A stretch of DNA of 64,000 bases from Candidatus Melainabacteria bacterium (GCA_017307165.1 JAFKGK010000003.1:124001-188000), one strand, 5' to 3'; positions 1 through 9,451 are shown, numbered from the stretch's first letter. Made by a program: numbers and translations. Notes: generated by a model not told the origin, from the letters alone.

Positions 1-570
1 CGCAATTCTGGCTGCCTGGGCTTTCAATTTGACGAGATACTTAACGATAAGGGAGAGCACATCCCGCTGGTAGCCATGCCTGCTCAGATGTCTCGCATTG
101 TCAAAAACAAAGCCGAAGGGCGTGAGCTTGGCGTTAATCATGCCGGTCAGATCACCGGACCGTGGGGCCAACAGCTCCGCTACAAGGCCCTGCGCATCGG
201 GCTCAATGCAGCTCTAGCACCAGCGGGTGTATTTAGCTTTGGTGCCATGCCCGTGGCACTTGGTGTGATTGGTGCTGCCAATCCTTCCTTTGCCTTCATG
301 AAGCCAGTCGGCACCAATGTCCGCCACCGCCGCATCAAAGGATTTGCCTGGGGCTTTCTTTCTGGCATACCGGGTAGCTGGATCATCGAAGATACTGTAA
401 CCAAAGGACAAGAGGCGATCATCAAGCCAGGCGACGAGTTTTTGGCCGAATTCAAAGAAGAATTTACTGGCGAAGCCGCATCCGAAGCCCAACTCATGCC
501 TAACGCTCAGACCAAGGTCAAGGGCGATGTGAGAGAAGGCAAGGATAGCAAGAAAAAGAAAGACAAATAA
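1..570 (+). CDS. Hypothetical protein, 5' end outside the window
   Basis: The reading frame is open from the first base of the window, so the ATG at 76 is probably internal and the gene starts upstream. About 189 residues are visible. The middle part is glycine- and alanine-rich with a weakly hydrophobic stretch (around the segments ALAPAGVFSFGAMPVALGV and GFAWGFLSGIPGSW), and the C-terminus is a charged Lys/Asp/Glu tail (KDSKKKKDK). I do not recognise the family. A strong hairpin follows 20 nt after the stop codon. Confidence 0.7.
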   Translation, partial: RNSGCLGFQFDEILNDKGEHIPLVAMPAQMSRIVKNKAEGRELGVNHAGQITGPWGQQLRYKALRIGLNAALAPAGVFSFGAMPVALGVIGAANPSFAFMKPVGTNVRHRRIKGFAWGFLSGIPGSWIIEDTVTKGQEAIIKPGDEFLAEFKEEFTGEAASEAQLMPNAQTKVKGDVREGKDSKKKKDK

Positions 571-590
571 GATCAATTAAAGTCAAGTAA

Positions 591-624
591 AGAGAAAGGG
601 CACCGTCACCGGTGCCCTTTCTCT
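591..624. terminator. Bidirectional terminator-like hairpin
   Basis: A perfect 15-bp stem (591-605 with 610-624) with a 4-nt loop lies between two convergent genes. The T-runs are weak on both sides. Confidence 0.7.
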
Positions 625-646
625 CTCTCTCTGGTGAAAAGCTGGC

Positions 647-895
647 CTATGCCTCTTTTACATCGACGAGCAATCTGCCCAAATGTGCTTTGAGTTTTTC
701 GATGTGTCTGATCTCGTCATGCTTGATCTCGATCAATATTTGCGTTAGATGCGTGTCAGCGCGCAAATCTGAGGCGTACTCTTCGTAGGCTTTGAGAGCC
801 TTTGATTTGTGCGCGATTATATTGATGAGATCATATGCTGCATCACTGAGAGGAAACCTCTCCTGGCTGGCATCGATAGTATTTGTATTTGGCAT
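647..895 (-). CDS. Small ferritin-like protein
   Basis: An 82-residue, mostly helical protein. The pattern YEEYASD followed by HDEIRHIEKLKAHL, with acidic and ExxH-type metal ligands on two helices, resembles half of a ferritin-like four-helix bundle, so a dimer could make a full metal site. It is the last gene of a leftward cluster, 17 nt after the small secreted protein. The family assignment rests on these motifs only. A metal-binding or oxidative-stress role is inference. Confidence 0.6.
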   Translation of the reverse strand: MPNTNTIDASQERFPLSDAAYDLINIIAHKSKALKAYEEYASDLRADTHLTQILIEIKHDEIRHIEKLKAHLGRLLVDVKEA

Positions 896-912
896 GATTT
901 TATTTCCAGTAT

Positions 913-1260
913 CTAATGAGTTTGTCTTTTACTTGTGGTTTTTACAGACTTGGTACTTGTCCGGGAATTGCCATAATATGTCACATTTGCTTTAGGTGGG
1001 ACAAAATTGGCAGTACCACTGATCCTTGAGCCCTGACTATCACCCATGGTGCTAGATTGAGAAGAACTCGATTGTGATGAGGCGGTACTGGCGTCCGTTG
1101 AAGCTTTAGTTTCGCTAGCATTAGAAGACATGGTGTCCGACATACTATTGGCCATGCTAGAGGCATGTGATTCGGCAGCCATAGCCGGAGCTGCAAATGC
1201 AGCGACTAAGGCCATTGCGAGTGTCAGCTTAGCGATTTTGTTAAGGTCGAGAGTGTTCAT
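913..1260 (-). CDS. Small secreted Ser/Thr-rich protein
   Basis: 115 residues with a clear Sec signal peptide (basic Asn/Lys start, hydrophobic AMALVAAFAAPAMAA, cleavage near residue 28). The mature part is low-complexity Ser/Thr/Ala and then a short basic tail (SVKTTSKRQTH). The start is supported by AGGAG about 8 nt upstream. It sits 33 nt after the lipid kinase gene, in the same direction. No known domain is visible. The composition suggests a disordered exported protein. Confidence 0.6.
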   Translation of the reverse strand: MNTLDLNKIAKLTLAMALVAAFAAPAMAAESHASSMANSMSDTMSSNASETKASTDASTASSQSSSSQSSTMGDSQGSRISGTANFVPPKANVTYYGNSRTSTKSVKTTSKRQTH

Positions 1261-1293
1261 GATATTGCTCCTGCGATTTTATATCTCGGCTCG

Positions 1294-2436
1294 CTATGCG
1301 ACTTCCGATTTGTCTTGTTCCATTTGGTTCACTTCATTGATTTGTCTGATTTCATTTTGTCTCATTTCATTTATCTGGGGAATCTGAGCTGCCGTAACGG
1401 CATTTTGCTCCTCATCCCTCAGCATCTTTCCCACCGCCTCCGGTACCATTACGGTGACCGCATTAGGGATGACTGTAATGCGCATGGGGGGATGTCCTGC
1501 TTCCTCTCCATCGATCATCGCCATCATTTCCCTGACTCTTGGAGATTCTCCTGGTTCCAATTGTTCTTTCAAAAATAAATTTTTGATTTTTTGCGCTGCT
1601 TTTTGAAAGCTCGATCGGATGCCCTTGCGTGGTATTGGCTCGATCACGACTTCTTTGACGCCCATCACATAGTAGGGCATCGAAACATCCTTGACGCCGG
1701 CAGCAAATCTAAATCCAACCGAGACATAATCCTTGAGCTCCTTTGGATCCAATATATGCAAGTCGAGCTTGCCATCAAAGAGATGTTTGATATCGGCAGT
1801 CTTGCCCAAACCCAAATCGGCTACGTTGCCGACAAAGACACCACTTGCTTGGACCTTAAATGAATGCCCTCCAGTAGTGATCTTAAAGACACCTGGTCTT
1901 TTGGTGATCGTGTCGAGTAGTGCCACTACATATGCCATCATTTTATAGCGAGTCTTGAGGTGGCGGGCTGGATTGACAAAGGCATCGGATAGCGGGCCGA
2001 CGCCTGCCATCCCAGCAAAATACTCACCATTCATCATACCCATGTCGATCTTGATGGGCACTCCAGTCAACAAGGCATCGACTGCATTGGCCAGAGGCTG
2101 AGAGAAGAATTTTTCGTCGACGATGCCCAGGTTGCGAGCGAGCACATTGCCGGTGCCAAGTGGCATGAGAGCTGCAGGTATATCTGATTTTGCCATCGCT
2201 AAAGCAGCAAGCGCCGTGCGTATTGTGCCATCGCCACCGGCGGCCACCACCATCTCGATCGGGTCTTTGAGCAAGGGTACCAGGTCCGCTGGACGCGTCT
2301 CGGCAGTTGTGGGAAAAAGTGTGACCAAAAAATCTTCTTTTTGAGTTATCTCTGCGACAAACTCGCCCACCCACTTGTCTGCTCTTGTTTGAGACCTTGC
2401 CGTGGGATTGTAGACCACCAGGATGTGCTTTGCCAT
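1294..2436 (-). CDS. Diacylglycerol kinase-family lipid kinase
   Basis: The N-terminal DAGK catalytic fold is clear: VVYNPTA near residue 8, the nucleotide-binding GGDGT at 67-71 and PLGTGN at 92-97. Members (DgkB, YegS, BmrU) phosphorylate diacylglycerol or related lipids at the cytoplasmic membrane face. At 380 residues it is longer than the usual ~300. The extra C-terminal ~60 residues are rich in Gln, Glu and Asn and look disordered. First gene of a leftward cluster with the small secreted and ferritin-like genes. The lipid substrate cannot be read from sequence. Confidence 0.85.
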   Translation of the reverse strand: MAKHILVVYNPTARSQTRADKWVGEFVAEITQKEDFLVTLFPTTAETRPADLVPLLKDPIEMVVAAGGDGTIRTALAALAMAKSDIPAALMPLGTGNVLARNLGIVDEKFFSQPLANAVDALLTGVPIKIDMGMMNGEYFAGMAGVGPLSDAFVNPARHLKTRYKMMAYVVALLDTITKRPGVFKITTGGHSFKVQASGVFVGNVADLGLGKTADIKHLFDGKLDLHILDPKELKDYVSVGFRFAAGVKDVSMPYYVMGVKEVVIEPIPRKGIRSSFQKAAQKIKNLFLKEQLEPGESPRVREMMAMIDGEEAGHPPMRITVIPNAVTVMVPEAVGKMLRDEEQNAVTAAQIPQINEMRQNEIRQINEVNQMEQDKSEVA

Positions 2437-2551
2437 TGCTTCCCAACCCTTTAATGTAATGACCGAACCAACGGTTTGAAAGTCGTGATAACGGTGTTTT
2501 AGTTCCCGAACTCAGCTAGTTGAAAAAAAACTACAAAATCTCAGCTAACCA

Positions 2552-2576
2552 GGAACCACTGGGGGATGCCTGCGTC
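2552..2576 (+). promoter_or_regulatory. ECF-type promoter P1 (efflux operon)
   Basis: GGAAC at 2552-2556, 17 nt, then GTC at 2574-2576, 46 nt before the HlyD-family start. One of 19 exact copies of this arrangement in the window. Confidence 0.75.
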
Positions 2577-2621
2577 GTACCCAGGCAAATCAGATACAGG
2601 CCTTACACAGGTTAGAGATAA

Positions 2622-3605
2622 ATGCCAAACGCAGCAATTGAGTCGCAAGCAAAAAAGGCTGAACAAAAGATTGCAATTAAAGAGGCTGGCGGGGGCAAGT
2701 CACAGAGCCCTATATTTTGGATAGTCATCCTTTTATTGATGCTCGCTGGCCTGACTGCAGCCAAAATGGTTGTGGACGCTCCTGATGCTGAGGATAAGCA
2801 ACTTGAGGTGACAGGACGTATCGAAGCCGATGAGACTCGGCTGGTGGCTCCGACTAGCACTAAGGTGACGCAGGTCCTGGTCAAAGAAGGAGATCGTGTG
2901 CACAAGGGGCAACTTCTGATCCGGTTAGACAATAGCCTGGTGCAGTCCAAACTCCGCCTTTCTCAACAAGCTATCAATAATGCTCAGCAAGCTCAGCAGT
3001 TGGCTCAATCTCAAGTCAGCGCGACCAATGGAGAAATAGCCGAGGCGAGAAAAAAATCAAAAGGCTTTTGGGCCAAACTTTTTACTTCCAAAAAGAAAAA
3101 GGAAGAAACCAAAATAAAGCTCGGAGAGCAGATGGGCGCAGCGCAGAGCAATCTGATCAAATCTCGCACCGGCGTGCTCAAAGCGCAGGCAATGAAGGAA
3201 GAGGCTGCAAGCAAACTCTCTTATTTTCAATTGACAAGTCCTATCGATGGAGTGGTATCACTCGTCAATACCAATACTGGGGAGCTAGTCAAAACAGGCC
3301 AGGTGTTAGTCACAATCATCGATCCTGTAGATGTTTATATGCGTGGTTTCGTATCCGAAAAAGACATGAATCAAATGCATGCAGGACAAGTCGGCAAGGC
3401 TTATATAGCTGGTGACGATAAGACATCCTATCCCGCTAATGTGCAGACATTTGACGATCAACCGTCTTTTACACCTGAAAATGTCTATATGAAAGATGAG
3501 CAGACTCGATTGGTCTTTGGTGTCAAGATCGGCGTCCGGTCAACTGATGGTAAGGCTAAGCCTGGCATGAGCTGTCGCGTGGTCTTTGCAGGAGCATCTA
3601 AATGA
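2622..3605 (+). CDS. HlyD-family membrane fusion protein of an ABC exporter
   Basis: 327 residues: a cytoplasmic N-terminus, one membrane helix at about 29-50, then a biotinyl-lipoyl half (GRIEADETRLVAPTSTKV, VKEGDRVHKGQLLIRLD), a helical hairpin of about 100 residues rich in Gln, Ala and Lys, the second lipoyl half (LTSPIDGVVSLVNTNTGELV) and a beta-barrel. It links the inner-membrane ABC transporter to the outer layer, as YbhG and YhiI do. Its TGA overlaps the ATG of the ATPase gene by 4 nt, so the two are translationally coupled. Promoter P1 lies just upstream. Confidence 0.9.
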   Translation: MPNAAIESQAKKAEQKIAIKEAGGGKSQSPIFWIVILLLMLAGLTAAKMVVDAPDAEDKQLEVTGRIEADETRLVAPTSTKVTQVLVKEGDRVHKGQLLIRLDNSLVQSKLRLSQQAINNAQQAQQLAQSQVSATNGEIAEARKKSKGFWAKLFTSKKKKEETKIKLGEQMGAAQSNLIKSRTGVLKAQAMKEEAASKLSYFQLTSPIDGVVSLVNTNTGELVKTGQVLVTIIDPVDVYMRGFVSEKDMNQMHAGQVGKAYIAGDDKTSYPANVQTFDDQPSFTPENVYMKDEQTRLVFGVKIGVRSTDGKAKPGMSCRVVFAGASK

Positions 3606-5419
3606 GCGGTCAAATCAGTTTGCTCGACGATCAAAGTGCTATTAAGGACGCGGACAGATCGTTTGTCGTTATCCAAGATCTAGTCAAGTCCTACAAAAAA
3701 TCTAAACATGCAAGCGACAAGCTGGCACTGGATCGCTTGTCTTTTGAGGTCAAGGCTGGTGAGCTATATGGCATCATCGGACCAGATGGAGCTGGCAAAT
3801 CAACCTGTCTTGCCATTATGGCCGGTGTCATGCGCTCAGACGGTGGACGGGTAATGATTGGTGGCAAGGAGCCAGCGCAGTGTAAGCGATCAATAGGCTA
3901 TGTACCCCAAGGTTGTGGCCTTTACCCCGAGCTGTCGATAGACGAGAGCTTTGCTTATGAGGCCGGTTTAAGAGGTGTGTCCAAAAAGGAGCTGGAGTCA
4001 TTTAAAGAGCAATATCTGCCACCTATCGGCCTTGATGGCATCGGGCATCGATTGACCACAGAGCTTTCAGGTGGTATGCGCCAAAATCTGGCACTCGCTC
4101 TTGCTCTTTTGAGCAAGCCGGACGTGGTATTGCTCGATGAACCGACTTGCGGACTCGATCCTCTCGCGCGCAGGGAGCTCTGGAAGCACCTCAAGGAACT
4201 CTCCAAGAATGGGACAACGACGATTATTTCTACTCCTTTTTTAGAGGAGGCGGCACATTGCGACAGGGTGCTTTTAATCTACGAAGGCCACGCCGAAAAG
4301 CAGGGTCCTCCACGCCAGATGGCCGATAGTCTCGATCTGAGGCGGTATGTCGTGACCGGCGACAAGATCGCCGAGCTCACTACGCACCAAATCGATCAAG
4401 TGCGCGAGTCGGACTCCGTCATCGACGCCAATTTATTTGGCGATCATATCGAGATCTTGATGGGCAAAGGCGATGCTAGGAATTCACCACAGGATCTATT
4501 AGTCGATCTCAAGCATCGTTTTGCTGATGAGGCTCTCAATCTCGATATACAAGAGACGCCTCCGACTGTAGAAAACGTCTTTGTACTCTCTTTGCGTGAC
4601 AAGGGTCTCCAAGGGCATGATGCCGAGGTCTTTAAGAGAGTTGGAGAGAAAAACCAAAAAAATATCGAAGGCCAGAAAAATAAGCAAAGTGCGTTGAAGG
4701 CGCAAAATCTTGTTAAGCAATTTGGAGCCTTTAGAGCCGTGGATGATATTTCTCTAGATCTTGCCTATGGTGAAATCTATGGCCTTTTGGGAGCCAATGG
4801 CGCTGGCAAGACGACCACGATCAAAATGCTTTCTGGTCTTTTGCAACCAAGCTCTGGTTCTGTGGAATTGATGGGCGAAAAATCAAGCCTGCGCAGCAAG
4901 TCGCTGCGTCATCGCATTGGCTATATGAGCCAAAAATTTACCCTATACGATGGATTGACGGTTATCCAGAATCTCAAATTTTATGCTGGCGTCTATGACA
5001 TAGATCGTGGTCTGCGCAACGAAAGAGTTGAGTGGGCGATTGACGCTTGTGGCCTGGCAGATATTGCGCATTCTCAGGTTGCAGCTCTGCCTCTGGGTTT
5101 TAAACAGCGTATTGCCTTTGGAGCCGCTGTCATGCACGATCCTGAGATTATATTTCTTGATGAGCCCACGGCGGGAGTCGATCCGATCGCCAGGCGCATG
5201 CTGTGGCGTTTGATCAGGCAGTTTGCCCAAAGAGGCGCCTGCATACTGGTGACCACGCACTATATGGATGAGGCCGAATACTGCAATCGGCTATGTTTTA
5301 TGACCCGTGCCCGGATGGTGGCAGAGGGCAGCCCTCACGAGCTCAAGTCCAAGAGTGGCAAAAAAGATCTCGAAGAAGCCTTTGTAAAATATGTCGAGGA
5401 TGCAGCCAATGAGCACTAA
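3602..5419 (+). CDS. Dual-domain ABC transporter ATPase (YbhF-like)
   Basis: Two complete ABC ATPase domains in one 605-residue chain. Domain 1 has Walker A GPDGAGKS (60-67), signature LSGGM and Walker B VVLLDEPT. Domain 2 starts near residue 360 with Walker A GANGAGKTT and Walker B IIFLDEPT. Its signature is altered to LPLGFKQR, so the LSGGQ serine and first glycine are not conserved, which may make the two sites unequal. The dual-ATPase form with HlyD and two ABC-2 permeases is that of E. coli YbhGFSR. The start uses AGGAG 8 nt upstream. Confidence 0.92.
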   Translation: MSGQISLLDDQSAIKDADRSFVVIQDLVKSYKKSKHASDKLALDRLSFEVKAGELYGIIGPDGAGKSTCLAIMAGVMRSDGGRVMIGGKEPAQCKRSIGYVPQGCGLYPELSIDESFAYEAGLRGVSKKELESFKEQYLPPIGLDGIGHRLTTELSGGMRQNLALALALLSKPDVVLLDEPTCGLDPLARRELWKHLKELSKNGTTTIISTPFLEEAAHCDRVLLIYEGHAEKQGPPRQMADSLDLRRYVVTGDKIAELTTHQIDQVRESDSVIDANLFGDHIEILMGKGDARNSPQDLLVDLKHRFADEALNLDIQETPPTVENVFVLSLRDKGLQGHDAEVFKRVGEKNQKNIEGQKNKQSALKAQNLVKQFGAFRAVDDISLDLAYGEIYGLLGANGAGKTTTIKMLSGLLQPSSGSVELMGEKSSLRSKSLRHRIGYMSQKFTLYDGLTVIQNLKFYAGVYDIDRGLRNERVEWAIDACGLADIAHSQVAALPLGFKQRIAFGAAVMHDPEIIFLDEPTAGVDPIARRMLWRLIRQFAQRGACILVTTHYMDEAEYCNRLCFMTRARMVAEGSPHELKSKSGKKDLEEAFVKYVEDAANEH

Positions 5420-6566
5420 CAATGGCTCGCGCCTGATGGCTCAGGCCGCCAAAGAATGGAACGAATTTAAGAAGGATCGCCTGAGCATGGCTTTGGCCTT
5501 CATACTGCCTTTATTTTCGATTTTACTCTTTGGCTTTGGTATCAAGCTGGCTGCCAAAAATATACCTATCATCGTACAAGATAATGACAAAACCTATCTC
5601 AGTCGCGAATACGTGGCGAGACTGTATGCGACCAATCTGTTCGAGCCTGCTCTCATCCCTCCTGATAAAGAGCAAAAAGCAAGTGGTGATATCAGCCGTA
5701 AGGCACTCGATAAGGGATGGGCCAAGGCATCCTTGACGATACCTCAGGACTTTAGCAAAAACCTGATGACTGGTAAAAGCACTCGTCTCGATCTTACTAT
5801 CGATGGATGCGACATAGCAAATACGCAGTTGATCAAAAATTGCGTGCATGCTGCGACTCTCCATTTTGGTTCTGATCTCAAGGCTCAAGCCAATGGCGGT
5901 ATCAAAGCACCACCAGTAGTTGACCCATATGTGAGAGTCTGGTTTAACCCTACGCGCTCCGAGCAATTGTTTATTGTGCCAGGCTCGATTGCCATCATTT
6001 TGTTTGTCTATCCCGCCTTACTGGCAGCAGTGGCTTTTGCCCGTGAAAAGGAGCAAGCAACAATAGTCAGAGTCTTTGCCTCAGGCATTAACGGCCTTGA
6101 TTATGTTGGCGGCAAAATCGTGGTGTATTTTGGAGTGGGCATTATCATGGCGCTGGTAGTCTTGATGACCAGTTATCTGGTCTTTGACGTGCATCCCCTG
6201 GGCAATTTTGTCCCTCTGGCTATATGCTTGCCCTTGTATGTATTGTGCGCTGTGCTCTTTGGCTTGATGATCGGCAATTTTGCCAGCTCTCAGACGGTGG
6301 CCGTACAAGCGATCTCCACCTTAGGCTTTTTCCCTTGCTTATTGTTATCTGGTTTCGTCTACCCGATCAAAAATATCCCTTTCCCTGTCAATCTTTTTTC
6401 GGTCATAGTGCCGGCCAGGTATTTTGTAGAGTTGTCTAGGGATGCTTTTGTTCGAGGCTCTGGATGGGACGGGACGGCGCACATACCGCTAGCTATCGGG
6501 GCTTTTATCTTATTGTTTTTTGCCCTCAACCTCCTCCGGCTGCGCAAAATGCAGATGCCTGATTAA
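5409..6566 (+). CDS. ABC-2 family transporter permease (first subunit)
   Basis: A cytoplasmic N-terminus, one membrane helix (LAFILPLFSILLFGFGIKL), a large extracytoplasmic domain of about 150 residues, then five C-terminal helices, the usual ABC-2 (DrrB/YbhS-like) plan. The ATG at 5409 was chosen because GAGGA lies about 9 nt upstream. In-frame ATGs at 5391 and 5400 are possible. It overlaps the ATPase gene. About 385 residues, normal for the family. Confidence 0.9.
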   Translation: MSTNNGSRLMAQAAKEWNEFKKDRLSMALAFILPLFSILLFGFGIKLAAKNIPIIVQDNDKTYLSREYVARLYATNLFEPALIPPDKEQKASGDISRKALDKGWAKASLTIPQDFSKNLMTGKSTRLDLTIDGCDIANTQLIKNCVHAATLHFGSDLKAQANGGIKAPPVVDPYVRVWFNPTRSEQLFIVPGSIAIILFVYPALLAAVAFAREKEQATIVRVFASGINGLDYVGGKIVVYFGVGIIMALVVLMTSYLVFDVHPLGNFVPLAICLPLYVLCAVLFGLMIGNFASSQTVAVQAISTLGFFPCLLLSGFVYPIKNIPFPVNLFSVIVPARYFVELSRDAFVRGSGWDGTAHIPLAIGAFILLFFALNLLRLRKMQMPD

Positions 6567-6584
6567 CTAAGGAAATCTTTGACC

Positions 6585-7796
6585 ATGGAAACAGCCAGCA
6601 CTAGCAAAAAAAATGATCTTAATCTCGCAGGGACAGGCATAGGAGATGCCTTTAGATTAGCGCTCGAGATGGTTTTTGGACCTCAGCTGGCGACTCTGGT
6701 AGTTAAGGAGTTTCAAGAAACGATCGCCAATCGCTATCTATTGTTTCTCATACTCATTCCGCCCACAGTGCAATTGCTCATCCTGGGAGCATCTCTCGAT
6801 CCACAAGTGCGTCATCTGCACCTGGGGATGGTGGATCATAGCCGATCGGTTGCGAGCAAACAGGTACAGGACTTGCTTAAATCGAGTGACACTATAGATG
6901 ATATCGCCAGCTATAAAAACGAAGACCTTATGGCTAATGATCTCAAGCAAGGCAAAATTGCTGCAGGACTGGTTTTTCCTCAAGATTTTAGTAAAAAAGT
7001 ACTTAGAGACAGTGCTCCAGTGCAGATACTGATTGATGGGGCTGATGCCTATAGTGGTACCATTGCGAGAGGTTTTATCCTCAACCAGATTTACAAATTC
7101 GAAAAATCGCAAAGCAGCCCCAGCAAAATGATTGTCCGCAATGATGCTGATAGTCGGCTCAGTGAGCGGGTCGAAATACTCTATAATCCAGAGCAAAAAA
7201 GTCCCTGGTATTTTGTACCGGGAGTGCTTGGAGCCTGCTTGACGCTGATTGCGACTTTGATCGCAAGCGCCTCTATACTCAAAGAGCGCGAAAAAGGCAC
7301 CATGGAGCAATTGCTCATGACGCCTTCGGATCCCTGGCAGATTTTGCTCGCCAAGGTCATACCATTGCTGACCTTCCTTTTGATCGATGTATTGTTAGCC
7401 GTGTATGCTGCGCGATACTTCTTTGGCATGCCTTTAAAGGGCAGCCTGATCTTATTGCTCCTGGCTTCCAGCCTCTACGGCTTTGTGGGTATTGGTTTTG
7501 GCCTCTTGTTGGGTAGTCTCTGCTCAAGTCAGAGACAGGCGCAGCTATCCTCATTTTTCGTCAACATTCCTCTCATTCTCCTTTCGGGTTCTGTCGTGCC
7601 GCTTGATACCTTACCGGATTGGGTGCAAGCAATTGCCATACTGGATCCTCTGCGCTATTACACTATCTGCTCACGCGGTATCATTCTCAAAGGGATAGGT
7701 CTCGATTATTTGTGGCATGAGCTGACTATACTGACAGTATTTGCCCTGGTGCTACTCTTTGTGAGCGCTAAGAGATTTGAGAGACATCTGACTTAA
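6585..7796 (+). CDS. ABC-2 family transporter permease (second subunit)
   Basis: 404 residues with the same plan as the preceding permease: an N-terminal helix (YLLFLILIPPTVQLLILGA), an extracytoplasmic domain, the cytoplasmic-loop motif LKEREKGTMEQLLMTP typical of ABC-2 proteins, then C-terminal helices. The ATG at 6585 follows AAGGAA by about 9 nt. An in-frame TTG at 6579 is less likely. It should pair with the first permease as a heterodimer (YbhS/YbhR-like). The substrate is unknown; related systems export drugs or lipophilic compounds. Confidence 0.9.
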   Translation: METASTSKKNDLNLAGTGIGDAFRLALEMVFGPQLATLVVKEFQETIANRYLLFLILIPPTVQLLILGASLDPQVRHLHLGMVDHSRSVASKQVQDLLKSSDTIDDIASYKNEDLMANDLKQGKIAAGLVFPQDFSKKVLRDSAPVQILIDGADAYSGTIARGFILNQIYKFEKSQSSPSKMIVRNDADSRLSERVEILYNPEQKSPWYFVPGVLGACLTLIATLIASASILKEREKGTMEQLLMTPSDPWQILLAKVIPLLTFLLIDVLLAVYAARYFFGMPLKGSLILLLLASSLYGFVGIGFGLLLGSLCSSQRQAQLSSFFVNIPLILLSGSVVPLDTLPDWVQAIAILDPLRYYTICSRGIILKGIGLDYLWHELTILTVFALVLLFVSAKRFERHLT

Positions 7797-7810
7797 TAAA
7801 GGTCAAAACC

Positions 7811-8398
7811 ATGCCAAGTCCACAAGATAGCGCAAATAATAAAGGTGACGATCTCATCAAGCCAAATCTGGATGACACCAGTGCCTTTAGCTATCTCAAG
7901 GTGGATGAGCTATTCCCGCCTGATCGAGATTATCCTTCTAACTATCCTCTCAACTTTCATCAGGTCAACGAGTGGCTCTACAGGGGTGGTAGGCCTAACC
8001 GCAATGATATGACATTTTTGGTGGAGAAAGATATCCAGACTGTGGTGTCACTCAGACGGCCCGGGGCGGAGATATCGCAAGAGGAGCAGATAGTGCTCGA
8101 TATGGGGCGGCATTTTGTTGCAATACCGCTCAGCTACTGGAGCCTGCCGACACTAAAACAGGTCGAGACTTTTATGGAGATACTCGATGATGTTAGTCGT
8201 CGGCCCGTATATGTGCATTGCTATCACGGAGTAGATCGTACTGGTTTTTGTATTGCGATGTACCGGATCATGCGATGCGGATGGACTTATAGTCAGGCTT
8301 ATGACGAGATGAGACGTATGGGGCACCATCGTTTTACTACTGCGCATTATCGCTACGCTCTCTGGTTGCTCGATCGCAAATTGCGCAAGGCAAAATAG
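7811..8398 (+). CDS. Dual-specificity/tyrosine protein phosphatase
   Basis: 195 residues. The P-loop HCYHGVDRTG (Cys137, Arg143) matches the Cys-x5-Arg signature of cysteine-based phosphatases. WLYRGGRPN near residue 55 and the general layout resemble the small DSP/SIW14-like group, which act on phosphotyrosine or inositol phosphates. No signal peptide, so cytoplasmic. It begins 15 nt after the permease gene with AAAGG upstream and is probably the last gene of the efflux operon. The physiological substrate is unknown. Confidence 0.85.
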   Translation: MPSPQDSANNKGDDLIKPNLDDTSAFSYLKVDELFPPDRDYPSNYPLNFHQVNEWLYRGGRPNRNDMTFLVEKDIQTVVSLRRPGAEISQEEQIVLDMGRHFVAIPLSYWSLPTLKQVETFMEILDDVSRRPVYVHCYHGVDRTGFCIAMYRIMRCGWTYSQAYDEMRRMGHHRFTTAHYRYALWLLDRKLRKAK

Positions 8399-8407
8399 GC
8401 TTACTGC

Positions 8408-8432
8408 GGAACTTCTCAAGTGCTTTTGCGTC
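8408..8432 (+). promoter_or_regulatory. ECF-type promoter P2 (VWA protein)
   Basis: GGAAC at 8408-8412 (extended GGAACTT), 17 nt, GTC at 8430-8432 (in CGTC), 66 nt before the VWA gene start. Confidence 0.75.
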
Positions 8433-8497
8433 GCCATTGGGGCGTCAGCATAGAAGCAATATGGAAGGACGGAAAGGCGCAGAGCGAGGGTATCTAT

Positions 8498-9427
8498 ATG
8501 CATTTTGGTATTGGTGATAAAAGTGTTGGACACACAAAGAGCACATTTAGAGCCGGTTTGGCTGTCGCTCTCACTGCCAGTATCGGTCTACTCTCGTCTG
8601 TGGGGCCGAGTTTTGCTGCTACAGATCTGGGCGAGATGAGCTCAGTGGATCTTGCACCGCATATAAAACTTCAGCCTTGCTATGGTATCAAATACGATTA
8701 CAGCGTGCCTAAGACGACTGTCCTGAAAGGTGGCATTAAACTAGCACAGGATATGGCTGGCAATATCCATGATCCCTTGCAAGCTGGAGCTACTGCACTA
8801 GCGGATTATAAGGTAGTAGTGCTGCTCGACTCTTCGCATTCTATGGCTACTTGTGATTGCCCGCACCAGTCCGGTAAGCAAAACATCAGCAGATGGCAAT
8901 GGTGCGAAAATCAGGCTTCGCTTTTGAAGGCTCGCCTCGGTCAGAACAACCAGCAGGTATTTAAGCTAGTATCATTTGACGATAAGTCTCATGGTTTTGG
9001 CGATATTGGTCTGGATGCTCTGGCAAGGTTTTTTTACGATCATAAGCCCAGTGGCACTACCAATATCGCTCAGGCTCTTGGTCAAGAACTCGATCAATAT
9101 TTTGACGAGCGTGCTCGAGGTATAGACAAGCCCTTATTGATCGCTGTCATCACTGATGGCAAGCCTAGCTATACAGCTCGGCTCAAAGAAACCATCGCAA
9201 GAGCCAGTGCAAAAATGCAAAATAAAGACGAGATAAAACTCACGTTTTTGCAAGTAGGACAAGATAGCAGCGGCTCCAAACTCTTGCAATCCCTGGCTCA
9301 GGATCTGTCTAAAAATAGCCTGCAATACGATATGGTGCGTTACAAGCCATTTGACGAGGTCATGGATAAGGGCTTGCTCAATGCCCTTAAAGAGAGTATT
9401 ACAGATGAGCAGATCGCATATAAATAG
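8498..9427 (+). CDS. Secreted VWA-domain protein
   Basis: 309 residues. A signal peptide (FRAGLAVALTASIGLLSSVGPSFAA) is followed by a von Willebrand A domain with the metal-site motif DSSHS at 111-115 and the later motifs SGTTN and ITDGKP. The ATG at 8498 was chosen: GAGGG lies 7 nt upstream and the signal peptide then sits at the N-terminus. The GTG at 8420 would add 26 residues and falls inside promoter P2. A Cys-rich insert (TCDCPHQ) follows the metal site. VWA domains bind proteins; the partner is unknown. Confidence 0.85.
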   Translation: MHFGIGDKSVGHTKSTFRAGLAVALTASIGLLSSVGPSFAATDLGEMSSVDLAPHIKLQPCYGIKYDYSVPKTTVLKGGIKLAQDMAGNIHDPLQAGATALADYKVVVLLDSSHSMATCDCPHQSGKQNISRWQWCENQASLLKARLGQNNQQVFKLVSFDDKSHGFGDIGLDALARFFYDHKPSGTTNIAQALGQELDQYFDERARGIDKPLLIAVITDGKPSYTARLKETIARASAKMQNKDEIKLTFLQVGQDSSGSKLLQSLAQDLSKNSLQYDMVRYKPFDEVMDKGLLNALKESITDEQIAYK

Positions 9428-9451
9428 AGTTGTTTAAAATAGTGTTTTTAA

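Noticed and set aside
2482..2506. Minus-strand GGGAAC before the lipid kinase gene
   Set aside because: The triplet 17 nt later reads GAC, not GTC, so I did not count it as a regulon promoter.
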